Shown here in pieces: positions 40,616 through 50,504 of a DNA stretch of 64,000 nucleotides. Source of the DNA: Aplectana chamaeleonis (taxonomy: Eukaryota > Nematoda > Chromadorea > Rhabditida > Cosmocercidae). The DNA is taken from assembly GCA_029168955.1 (NCBI GenBank), contig JAPDOI010000289.1, positions 497,001 through 561,000 on the forward strand. Direction: 5' to 3'. Numbering within the stretch: the stretch's first letter is position 1; every line of letters begins with the position of its first letter. The position numbers and the translations under genes are program-made. The notes beneath the pieces are model-generated. The model was not told the DNA's origin, searched no databases, and was given only the letters and a program-made list of their open reading frames with translations.

Positions 40616-42280
40616 TTTAAATACCTGACAGTTGTTATCAGTAAATGTAGAATCTTTATATAACGGCTTCCAGTAGCCTACTCTAATAATTTCGAGCTAT
40701 TATACCGTTTTCATAAGACACCCATACAGTAGCTGTCATAAATCTATTGACATGGCCTTTTCGCGGATTATGTTTTTATACATATATTGGCTTGGCCTTA
40801 GCGAAACTTGATGAAATTTCAGTATGTTATGGGGCATCAGAATTTTCGCTTTACTCATACACAAGATTAGGTTTTGAGGGTACAGATTTCAAATATGGAA
40901 TTGATTTATCATTTTGTAGTATTTTTTCCAAATTAGGACTATTCCGAAAAAATGGCTATTACAATTCCAAACCCGTAGCAGTATTTGAAGATCTTCTGGG
41001 CCGTTGTATAAAATAGTCTCTATCAGAAATTTTCTAGAGACCGAAAATTGAACAGGTTGGAGTTTATTTTCGGAAATTCACCCCTGTAAAATACTCGCCC
41101 CAGAACCATTGCAAAATGTGTGATTTGACAAAGTACAGCTGGTACATAAAGTTTCCCCTTTTCGATAACGCCAAAGAGGGATACTTAAATTGGCAAAAAC
41201 GTAGGCTTTCGGTCCCTCTAAGAAAAGTGAGAACGGAAGTGCGACGAAAAACGGCCGGGAAGTGGGTGAAATCTCGTGGGCCAGCCAACCCGTTTGGCCA
41301 CACCGCCCACGTCCTATAACAGTTGTCGGCGTCCACTTTACAGTGGGAACAGGCACCGAATTTTTGAATATTTTTTATCGCGAAGGGTTCCAACATCCCA
41401 GCAAGTGAGATAGCCCCTCTTGTTTTTGAAGAATATTCAGTCCAGGAAACAGAAAGCAAGGGTTCTTACCTAAGAATTTTGAGGCGCGAAACCATTTCAC
41501 TGACGTCAGGTTCGATGCGTTGTCTGCATTCTCCTAAACACGCAAACAGGCACAGACAAGTTTTTCAGAAACTTCTTTAAACGATTTTACCCGGTATTTG
41601 AGTGTTATTTGGGTACTTTTACCTATTAGTCCCTACTTAGTAGACCTAGCTACTCAACAACATCGAAAACTAAAATACGGTTTTCATCGCTAACATTGAC
41701 TTTAATAGGTGAAATATCGCATAAGTTTATTTCTAATTTATTTCTGAAGGAATTCCGATAGAGATTAATTCTTTAACAAGGTTACTACAAGGGCTCCGAA
41801 GGCCGCCAGATGGCGAATAACTGCTACGGGTTTGAAATTGTAATAGCCACTCGGCTGAAACATCGAGAGGGCATGGATGATAGCACGCGGTTCGATCAGG
41901 GGTAAAGGCGGGCAGAATATCGCGATCGTCCAGCGATAGATCCGGGCTCCGTTCATCGCTGGTCTGCGGTGGAGCGTGGCGGGAGCATTGAAAAAGGAAA
42001 GCGGTACGCTCTCGTTTTGAGACTGGCAGAATCTGGCGATCGTTCCGCCATAGCCCCATGCTAGTATCCTTTCGGCCCCTACTAAAAACCGAGGGTATTC
42101 TATCCGTGAACGATCGCGGGGGATTCTCTCAGAGTACATAAATCAGAAATCATAAATTAGTGAAAGAGGGAGTGAAGCTCATGTGGTTCAAAAGTATAAT
42201 AATGCCTAATTAGGTGAAAGCTGCAACGTACATAGGAGAGTTTGCCAAACACCAGCAGTTCGTTGGCGACCAGTGACCAT
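40616..42280. other. No gene recognised; inverted 45-bp repeat
   Basis: GGCTATTACAATTCCAAACC at about 40,953 recurs inverted at about 41,815-41,855 (reading GGCTATTACAATTTCAAACC on the minus strand), followed by CGTAGCAGT on each. This suggests a MITE of about 0.9 kb or scattered copies. A degenerate F1 right end lies at 41,681-41,704. A GGCAGAAT..CGCGATCGT stretch is repeated at 41,912 and 42,028. Confidence 0.35.
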
Positions 42281-42393
42281 ATGTATTTATGAAACTACGG
42301 GTGCCTCCCGAGAAGGTTTCTAAAGCCAGCCGATGTATGCGGCGGGCGGACTTTGGGTCCTACCGAAAGACACCCGTAGATTCATGAATACGG
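42281..42393. repeat. Short inverted-repeat element
   Basis: TATTTATGAAACTACGGGTG at the left and CACCCGTAGATTCATGAATA at the right form a stem of about 35 bp with a short loop. No clear target duplication is visible. Confidence 0.55.
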
Positions 42394-42842
42394 CCACAGG
42401 GGAATGCCAGCGGGCGCGCCTCTTTACAATGTGGGTAGCTGTTGAAACCCAGTATGCCAGATTTTTCGCGCACTCTCACACAATTCGAGCATTGACTTAT
42501 CTCATAGTATTTAGGTTGGGCGAGATGAGATGAGACGTAAAAGGAGGAGAATGCGAAAATATGCTACACAGCGGAGCATGGAAGTGCAGAAAACCAGGTG
42601 GGCTTTTTTGTTATGCATGTGTGTAGTATCAGTTTTTTCAACGTCTCTACATTGGGAAAAGGGAAACCTCCTCTGCGAATGAGAAAGAAATCGCGACTTA
42701 CAGGGCAGAGTCGGCGTGCAGCGCTTAACTGAATTTTTTTCTTGCTGGCTTTTCGTTAACCTTTCCAAATCTGGCTGTTGCCTCCAAAAAAAAAAGACTG
42801 CGTGCGCACCCAATTCTGCAATGTAGAATTGAAATGTGCTTG
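42394..42842. other. No gene recognised
   Basis: No feature could be supported in this stretch apart from simple homopolymer runs near 42,786-42,797. Confidence 0.3.
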
Positions 42843-43871
42843 AACTGTACTATACTTCGGACCGAATTATATTATTCGAAAAATATTCGAATAATATTCG
42901 AATTTCGAATACTTCGTAAAAAGCGGTTTCGAATAATATTCGAAATTCGAATATTTCAAAAACAGACTTCCGAATAGTATTCGAAATTCGAATATTTTGA
43001 AGAGCATATTCGAATTTTTGAAATTCGAATAATCGGAATGCACAATCATCATTCCATTAGAAGTTCCTTTATCTGATCTACCTTTGGAAGCACACTCTAT
43101 CAAAGCACCGTCTTGGTCTATCAACAGCACGCCCGAATTGAAGTTCTCACACGCTTGGATCATGTGAAATATTGCGTCACTGTACAAGGGGCTCCGTCGG
43201 TGGGATAGGCTGGCTTGAACGGCCAGCCAACACAAACCGTTTTTCTCTCGTTTACGCATTTATTATGTAGCTTTCAGGCAGATATGGACAGTACCAGAAT
43301 TTTAGCTTTCAAAACCCTCCCGTTCCAGAGAAACAGTTATTTAAAATACGGACGGGAGCGATTGAGCTCACTAATCTATAATGACTACTCAAGAAACATT
43401 AGCTAAGAGTGGTCTTTGCGGCTGGAGAGGTTTGGTTTTGCTCAGACCTTGTGAATTACGATTTGCGAATTACGATGAATTTGGAAATTTACGAAATTAC
43501 AAAATTCAGTTACGCACAGCCGTGTGGCACGATCGATGTTATAGGATCGCGCTACGCCGCGCCTCTCGGCGGTGGGAGTATAAACGTCGCCTAAGGTGAA
43601 TGGTATACATTGTCGCTGCCATGAGCGACACTCATGGCATTTAGCACAAATGCGGGATCAGCATCGGAGCAATGGCACTGGCCGTCGTAGAAACAGTTGT
43701 CGCGTGTCCGTCGCAGCGACGTGTCGTGGAGGGCTGATATACTGCAAATGTGCCAATGGCTGTCGTTGCCACTGTCGCTGTGCAGAGCGACGCGACCTCG
43801 TGTCGCAAAACTCTACCATTGGCCTAACGCCCTTTTCATACCTTTGCTGCCGCGTCAAATGCCGCTCCTAA

Positions 43872-44929
43872 CAAGGGAAGTATACATAGCGTAGGTCGGA
43901 TCTACCAAAACGAACAGTATCGCTAGTATCTCTTGTGGCTCAATAGTAAAACTGCGCAGTATCCCGCCCCGAGCTGCAGGTTCGAAAAAGTTATGAGCTT
44001 AAAAAGGTCGTTTTTTGTGTTCTTGTACCATCCAAAAAGCGCATTAATCTTCGAAAAATCCGGAAACGGACCTCATAAATGTGTTCAGCGCCCAAAACTA
44101 CCCCCCTGAGCAAAGTTTGGGTGAAGGCACATTTTCCATACTTTGTCCAGACTGACAGCGTTTTGGACTTGTACGGATTTTCGGTTGGGCGAATATTTAT
44201 ACCGATTAGAGGGCTCTAGAAGCGTTTTAGAAAAATGTTCCAGATTTGACCTAAAATTCTCCCAGGTGTTTTTGGGCGTTGATCACGAATCTGTGGTTTA
44301 TTAGTCGATTTTCCAAAGTTTTCGGCTAATTTCGTTCGAAGCTTCCCAACCGGGGAAAATTTCGAGGGAAAAAGCCACTTTCGAGATTTCCGGATTTCTA
44401 TGATATGTCTCAAAATCATTCTCTGATGGTTATTTGGAGAGCTAAACACGAATCTGGAGTTCGTTTAACGATTTTTTGCAGAATACGATAGATTAAGGTG
44501 GGTATACGGTAGTTTGGTCAAAATCTCAGATTTTACTCAAAATTTGTATACAGGAGTTATTCAGGGTGGAGAATTCGAATTTAACGTCCGTTTGTCGATT
44601 TTCAAAATACTAAGGTGGGTTTTGACCCCAAAATGACATGTTACCTACCGTAACCTACAGTGAACCTGGAAATTTCGACAAATGGACTCCAGATTCGTGT
44701 TCACCACCCTAGATTACCCATACATACAACTTTTGAGCTAATGCCGAGAAAATTTTTGAAACTCAAAAAAAATGCCTGATGGGCCTTTTCGCGAGGCTTA
44801 AGAAATGCTGCTCATAACTTTTTTGAACCTGCAGCTCGGTACTGCGCCTTTTTACTATTGAGCCAGAAGAGATACTAACAATACTAGTCGTTTTGGCAGA
44901 TCCGACCTACGCTTTGTATACTTCCCTTG
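43872..44929. mobile_element. CAAGGG/TAA element inside copy B
   Basis: The ends CAAGGGAAGTATACATAGCG and inverted CAAGGGAAGTATACAAAGCG are nearly identical and continue GTAGGTCGGATCT. TAA stands on both sides (43,869-43,871 and 44,930-44,932). Copy A has TTAA at 25,011-25,014 and no insert. A three-base TAA duplication is typical of PIF/Harbinger elements, which I infer here. It is 1,058 bp and non-coding. Decayed relatives lie at 2,965, 8,008 and 32,880. Confidence 0.75.
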
Positions 44930-45774
44930 TAAGGAAAATAATAAAATGCGGCGGTGGCGGAGAAAAGTTCTCGATTGTTATTACCGCTAAAGCGGCGTTT
45001 GCCGCGCTTTACTTTCTCGTTACCAGTTCCGATCGCGAATCGATTTCGCCAGCATTCTCATATGGGAAGAAGCTAGTTGCCAGCTTCCGGCTCATTTTCT
45101 AGCAATCCAAAACACTGGCTTCATTGTAGCTCTAAAGCGGCATTTTCCGCGGCGGCAAAACGGCAAAAGTGTGTTTTTGCAGAATACGGTAGATTAAGGT
45201 GGGAGTAAGGGATGGCGTAGTAGTAGGTTCTCGAGAGCGGCGCTAGGGTCTCGGCGCTTGGGTGCGATGAGGCTTTTCCCCAGAAAGGGATAGTGGTGGT
45301 CAAGTCTCGCCTGAAGCCAAGCGTCTCGTGCTAGACACGCGTGACGCGATTGCGGAGACTATGAGTACTCCAGCGGCGACACTATGGCGGAGCGGATTAA
45401 AATGGGCCCTAAATTTGCCGAGCAAGCAAGTTTATGCGATCACTATCATAGTAGCAGAAGTTAGCACTAAGATTAATTATTATGAAGAGGAATGAAATTG
45501 AAGACGGATTAATTATGAAAATTAGGCGTCACACTATTAATACATCAACGCCACGCCCGCGCGTGCCGTTGGAATCGCGCCTAACATTGTAGTAGGCTCT
45601 CTTAACCAGTTCCGACACAATCCAACCCCAGGGACAGATTCTGCAGCCATCCTGGTTGAAAATGGTTGGAGATTGAGAGTAAGTGTAACCGATGAATATT
45701 TCTACAAAGTGATAGTCACAGTAAATGACAGCTCAAACCTAATTTTAAAAATCGAAGCTATCGTTTGTGAATTC

Positions 45775-46060
45775 GAGAAAATTTATCCGAAAAATAAAAA
45801 AAATTATTCGAAAAAAATATTCGAAAACTCGAAAAAATTATTCGAGAATTCGAAGATTTCGATTTTCGAATATACTCGAAAATTTGAAATTCGAAAAATC
45901 AGTTTTTTTAATAAATTCGAAAATCCGAAATTCGAAAAATACCATTTTCGAGTTTATTCGAAAGTTTGAATTTCGAAAAATTCGATTCTCGAATATATTC
46001 GAAAATTTGAAATTCGAAAAAAAATGATTTTCGAATATATTCGAAATTTCCAAATTCGAA
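45775..46060. repeat. TTCGAA array, right end of copy B
   Basis: Homologous to 26,925-27,235. Units alternate TTCGAAAA and TTTTCGAATA. Confidence 0.75.
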
Positions 46061-46628
46061 AATTTTTACAGTTTTGCCCAAGTATATATAAACTGTACAG
46101 TCGGCACGGATCGCGCTGATGCTTTGCATTCCTTAATGTGCGTTGGCGCAAATTCGGTGTACATATATGTGCTATAACATCTGGGCACCGAATAAGGAAT
46201 GAAAGTATCAATTCGATCCGTGCCGAGTACGCAGAACAACGCCGTTTTAGTTTTAATAAAGATGACCTTCTCAGGCCCGGAAATTACCGGAAAATTCTCG
46301 CAAAGTTCCAAAATATTCTGCCCTCTGTTAGTGGTATTTTTCACGTAATTTGTCAGAATTTTTCCGGATTTCGTCAGATTTTTTTTCAGTAATCTGTCAG
46401 AATTTCCTAGTAATCAATCAGAATTTTCCAGTAATATGCCAGAATCCTCCGTAATTAAAAACGCTGCTCACGATAAACGTCTTCCTTGAGTTTTCACAGT
46501 TTTCACTACCCTACCGCCTCAGAAGCAGAACAGCGTTGAAAAAAAACGAATTTAAGCGCTTTCTCAGAGGCAAAGAGCGGCTTCGAAAAATATCCCACTG
46601 GGCAGGACCGGCCCCTTTGAGTTCAGTT

Positions 46629-46999
46629 TATAGTTGTACACGAACTAAATTTTCGAAAAAATTTCGAAAGATTTTTCGAAATTTTTTTCGTTCGTTTTCG
46701 TTCGTTCGAAACTTCGTTCGTTCGAAATTTTTTCGAACGAAATTTTTTCATTTTTCGTTCGTTCGAAACTTCGTCGAACGAAATTTTTTCAAATTTCGTT
46801 CGTTCGAATTTTTTTCGAACGAAATTTTTTCAAATTTCGTTCGTTCAAATTTTTTTCGAACGAAATTTTTTCATTTTTCGTTCGTTCGATTTTTTTTCGA
46901 ACGAAATTTTTTCAGTTTTCGTTCGTTCGAAATGATTTCGAACGAAAAAAATTTCGATTTTCGTTCGTTCGACATTTTTTTCGAAATTGTACAACTATA
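46629..46999. mobile_element. Small TTCGAA/TTCGTTCG element
   Basis: The ends are TATAGTTGTACACGAAC and, inverted, TATAGTTGTACAATTTCG. The 8-bp duplication GTTCAGTT flanks it exactly (46,621-46,628 and 47,000-47,007). The whole interior is an array of TTCGTTCGAA-type palindromes spaced about 40 bases. It is a short relative, by ends and composition, of the large copies A and B. Confidence 0.8.
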
Positions 47000-47007
47000 G
47001 TTCAGTT

Positions 47008-47465
47008 GTTGTCCTCAACACCGGCACGACTCTATCACGGCCACTTCTTGACCTGAGATTATCTGCCATGAGATTTTAATTCAACACATTTAACCCGAAT
47101 CGCGGCGGGACCATCATCGTAGCAGAGGCGTTGGCCGTCGTAGAGGACGGAACATGTTATGTACACCTGGAGGAGAGCTGGCATACGGTAGGTACACGGT
47201 ACCCTACCGTACCTCATTATTAACAGTTCATGATCCCTCGACATTACTCTGTACAGGAATGTCACTAACCTGCCACTCGTTGCTGAATGACGCCGATTCG
47301 ATTGGCTCAGATGAAATAAAAACTTTGAAGTGTATCCAATTTCAAAGATATCGATAATTCCTAGTTCAAAGACGAATCAATGGAAATGGAATGTGCTGAA
47401 TCGGATTTCGCGCACACCAAAGCTTGTAAATTAATAGTTCATTCGCGTTTCCGCAATTGCCCCGA
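47008..47465. other. No gene recognised
   Basis: A palindromic GGTAGGTACACGGTACCCTACCGTACC stretch at about 47,188-47,214 is the only noticeable structure. Confidence 0.3.
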
Positions 47466-47822
47466 AATGAAAGGCAGGGTTCGCTATAAAACAAACGGCT
47501 CTTGAACTCTCTTTGTGAATGCAGATTTGGTCATCACAAAAATAAAAATGAGTGAAAAAACTGAAATTTGCGGTGCAAACGCTTAAAAACAAGGTATAAC
47601 GGCTAATTACCGGTGTCGGCCGGCCCCTTAATTAACGAGATTTTTATTAATGCTTGCTTATTTGCCTTTTACTTTCCTGTTAAAGTAGTCAGTATTCTCC
47701 AGAAATGCTCATAAACTGTTTGAGAAGCAAAATAAAAGTTGACAAAACAAGCTTTTACACAAATCTCGATAATTGGGGGGCGGTAGGACATCAAGCAATA
47801 ACTTGTTCCTGAGCGTTTTTTA
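47466..47822. repeat. Second copy of the 6.4-kb dispersed repeat
   Basis: It begins with a degenerate F1-like terminus (AAAGGCAGGGTTCGCTAT) and then aligns with 6,390-6,720 to TTGTTCCTGAGCGTTTTT. Confidence 0.55.
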
Positions 47823-47861
47823 AGCTTATTTTTTAGTTTGTTTTTATAAGTTTATTTTTTA

Positions 47862-49385
47862 CAATACCGCCCGCGACTTTGGGAAAAACGGCGTTTTCGG
47901 CGCTTTTTTCCGCCGGAAAGCGCCGCTTTCTCATAACTTCTTTCAAAGTGTTCCGTTTGGGACGTCAGGGGCATATTTAGAATCAGCATCGAGAGCTCTT
48001 CATTTTGAGCCCGCACATATCTTACCCGGCAAACAAGGCATATAGGGTTAACACAATCAATCGAGTGTACGAAAACTGAAGCTAGATATCAATTTGGTGT
48101 AAATATTTGACTTCATATCAACCGTGCAGATGAAGGACGAGTTATACACAAGTATGATAGACCAATTTATGGAGGAGGCGAAACTGAAAATTAATGATTT
48201 TTATCCGCATCGACGCCCCGGCAGACACAGTCATCGTCATTCGCTCGGGCTCAAGGTGCCCGCGATCACAACCACGCTTGTTATAGACTTTTTCAAAACA
48301 GTTAAAACCTCTCTGGAAGCATTTCCCGCCTAGCGCCACCCCTGTGATTTTGGCTTTGAAAAACGACCCTCCATCACCGACGTCCCGTTCTCGGCTCAAA
48401 CGGGACCAATCGACCTGCGACTCTGCCCACCGCATTACTTTTTGATACTCTTTCGAATAAGCACTGCGTCAGCCCAATCCGGAAAATTTGATTTTTCACA
48501 TTTTTGGGATGTGCTAAAACAGCGTTTATTCCCCTGTTTGGCGCCCCGGCAGACACATTCATCGTCATCCGCTCAGGGGTGGCGCTAGGCGGGAAATGCC
48601 TCCAGAGAGGTTTTCACTGTTTTGAAAGAGTCTATACCAAGCGTGGTTGTGATCGCGGGCACCTTGAGCCTGAGCGGATGACGATGAATGTGTCTGCCGG
48701 GGCGCCAAACAGGGGAAACAACGCTGTTTTAGCACATCCCAAAAATGTGAAAAATCAAATTTTCCGGATTGGGCTGACGCAGTGCTTATTCGAAAGAGTA
48801 TCCAAAAGTAATGCGGTGGGCAGAGTCGCAGGTCGATTGGTCCCGTTTGAGCCGAGAACGGGACGTCGGTGATGGAGGGTCGTTTTTCAAAGCCAAAATC
48901 ACAGGGGTGGCGCTAGGCGGGAAATGCCTCCAGAGAGGTTTTAACTGTTTTGAAAAAGTCTATAACAAGCGTGGTTGTGATCGCGGGCACCTTGAGCCCG
49001 AGCGAATGACGATGACTGTGTCTGCCGGGGCGTCGACGCGGGTGAAAATCATCAATTTTCACTTTCGCCTACTCCATAAATTGGTCTATCATACTTTTTT
49101 ATAACTCGTCCTTCATCTGCACGGTTGATAAGAAGTCAAATATTTACACCAAATTGATATCTAGCTTCAGTTTTCGTACACTCGATTGATTGTGTTAACC
49201 CTGTATGCCTTGTTTGCCGGGTAAAACATGTGCTGTCTCAAAATGAAGAGCTCTCGATGCTGATTCTAAATATGCCCTTGACGTCCCAAACGGACCACTT
49301 TGAACGAAGTTATGAGAAAGCGGCGCTCTCCTGCGGAAAAAAAGCGCCGAAAACGCCGTTTTTCCCAAAGTCGCGGGCGGTATTG
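47862..49385. mobile_element. 1,524-bp TA-flanked palindrome, family T2
   Basis: The ends are CAATACCGCCCGCGACTTTG and its inverse, with TA on both sides (47,860-47,861 and 49,386-49,387). The arms 47,862-48,575 and 48,671-49,385 (714 and 715 bp) are inverses of each other with only scattered mismatches. The 95-bp centre (48,576-48,670) is itself a further copy of an arm segment (direct copy at about 48,903-49,003). Open frames of 69-122 codons lie in the arms on both strands and repeat the same peptide (for example KRGCDRGHLEPERMT); I recognise no family. Any transcript would fold into a long double-stranded hairpin. Confidence 0.88.
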
Positions 49386-49387
49386 TA

Positions 49388-49640
49388 CCTTGCGCATTTT
49401 TCTGCTTGTTTACATTTTAAAACACTGTATCATTATGGTCACATATCATATCAATTTTTCAATCATCATTATGGAACTTTTATTTTCTACCAATCATTGT
49501 TTTCACCAATTTACAAATCTATATTTTTCTTCAATACCTTCCCGTTACACTGATTGCTCATACATTGCTCCACTTTCTAATTACAGCAGCTGATTATAAA
49601 CCAATCTTTCAATTTCCTTTATGAAATCACTAGGTTTTTA
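49388..49640. other. No gene recognised
   Basis: AT-rich spacer between the palindrome and the 3' region of the large retrotransposon. The boundary of that element within this spacer is uncertain. Confidence 0.3.
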
Positions 49641-49950
49641 AAACCCACCACGACCACAACCCGATGGACCGTTCCCCTTATAGGAGATTCTCTGGGCGCC
49701 AATCTGCCGCAGATCCGGTCCGAGATGTTATATATCTACTGAACTTCACATGAACATGCCGGTAGACCCGAAGGTCTATCTCGGTGTGTCAGTTCCTCAC
49801 CGATAGGAACACGCACTATTGTATTGGGGGAGAGCCACTACCCCTAACTCTTAATCCGGGTCGACCTCGCTCGAACCAGCAACGTTTAATTTATCGAGCA
49901 GCCAAGCTGTTCTGTGGAAGCGTTTAAAATAGGACTTCCACACTTACCAT

Positions 49951-50480
49951 CTTTCGGGTAACTAAGCGTTACTCAACGCTCTGATATTGAGTGCCTTCTG
50001 GTACTCAGTTATGCGGTGATCCGCATTTTTCCTTTTCAGGATTCTAAAGAGTTCACAGACCTGTACGGAGTTATGGTTGTTGAGCATTCGCTCCACATCC
50101 CAATACTCCCTTTTCTTACCTGCGGAAACTACTTTAGTTGCGTTTCCAATTATGAAACTCACCTGTATATTTCGGGATCATGGTCACTGAGCTCTCGCTC
50201 AGTATTCCACTATTCCCATTTTCTTACTCGTAGAAATATTGTATTTCTACTAACTCTATCTTTCGGGTAACTCACCATTACCGAAACACTCTAATCGTGA
50301 GTACCTTCCGGTACTCAGCCATGCGGTTACCCGCTCTTTCCCTTTTCTGGGCTCTTGTGATTCACAGACCTGTTCGAAGTTATGGCTGTGGAGCATTCGC
50401 TTCACATCCCATTACTCCTTTCTTAATCTTCGTGGACTGCTTCATTGCGTCCACATTTACTTTATCGAAATATTTTGCTG
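49951..50480. repeat. ~309-bp duplication in the retrotransposon 3' region
   Basis: CTTTCGGGTAACT begins units at 49,951 and 50,260. Both continue with GAGTRCCTTCYGGTACTCAG, ATGCGGT, TTCACAGACCTG, AGTTATGG, GAGCATTCGCT and CACATCCCA. GTACTCAG/GAGTACC inverted words suggest local hairpins. It lies directly downstream of the ORF stop (minus-strand sense). Confidence 0.7.
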
Positions 50481-50504
50481 AAAACGCATTTCTACGTTTC
50501 CTGC

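Larger units (their letters stand above)
42851..46090. mobile_element. Large TTCGAA-ended element, copy B
   Basis: The ends are TATACTTCGGACCGAATT and, inverted, TATATACTTGGGCAAAACTG. The 8-bp duplication AACTGTAC flanks it (42,843-42,850 and 46,091-46,098). It is homologous to copy A through the TTCGAA array, the ATTGTCGCTGCCATGAGCGA stretch, the GCGGCGGTGGCGGAGAAAA stretch, and GACACTATGGCGGAGCGGAT. It contains a 1,058-bp TAA-type insertion absent from A, and lacks A's three insertions. No transposase is present. Confidence 0.82.

Noticed and set aside
46536..47000. 154-codon frame with repeating FFRTKFFHFS-like peptide
   Set aside because: It is the translation of the TTCGTTCGAA array in a mobile element.
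48142..49104. Several 69-122-codon frames with near-identical peptides
   Set aside because: They arise from the palindrome, which repeats the same DNA on both strands; not independent genes. Gene capture is kept only as a hypothesis.
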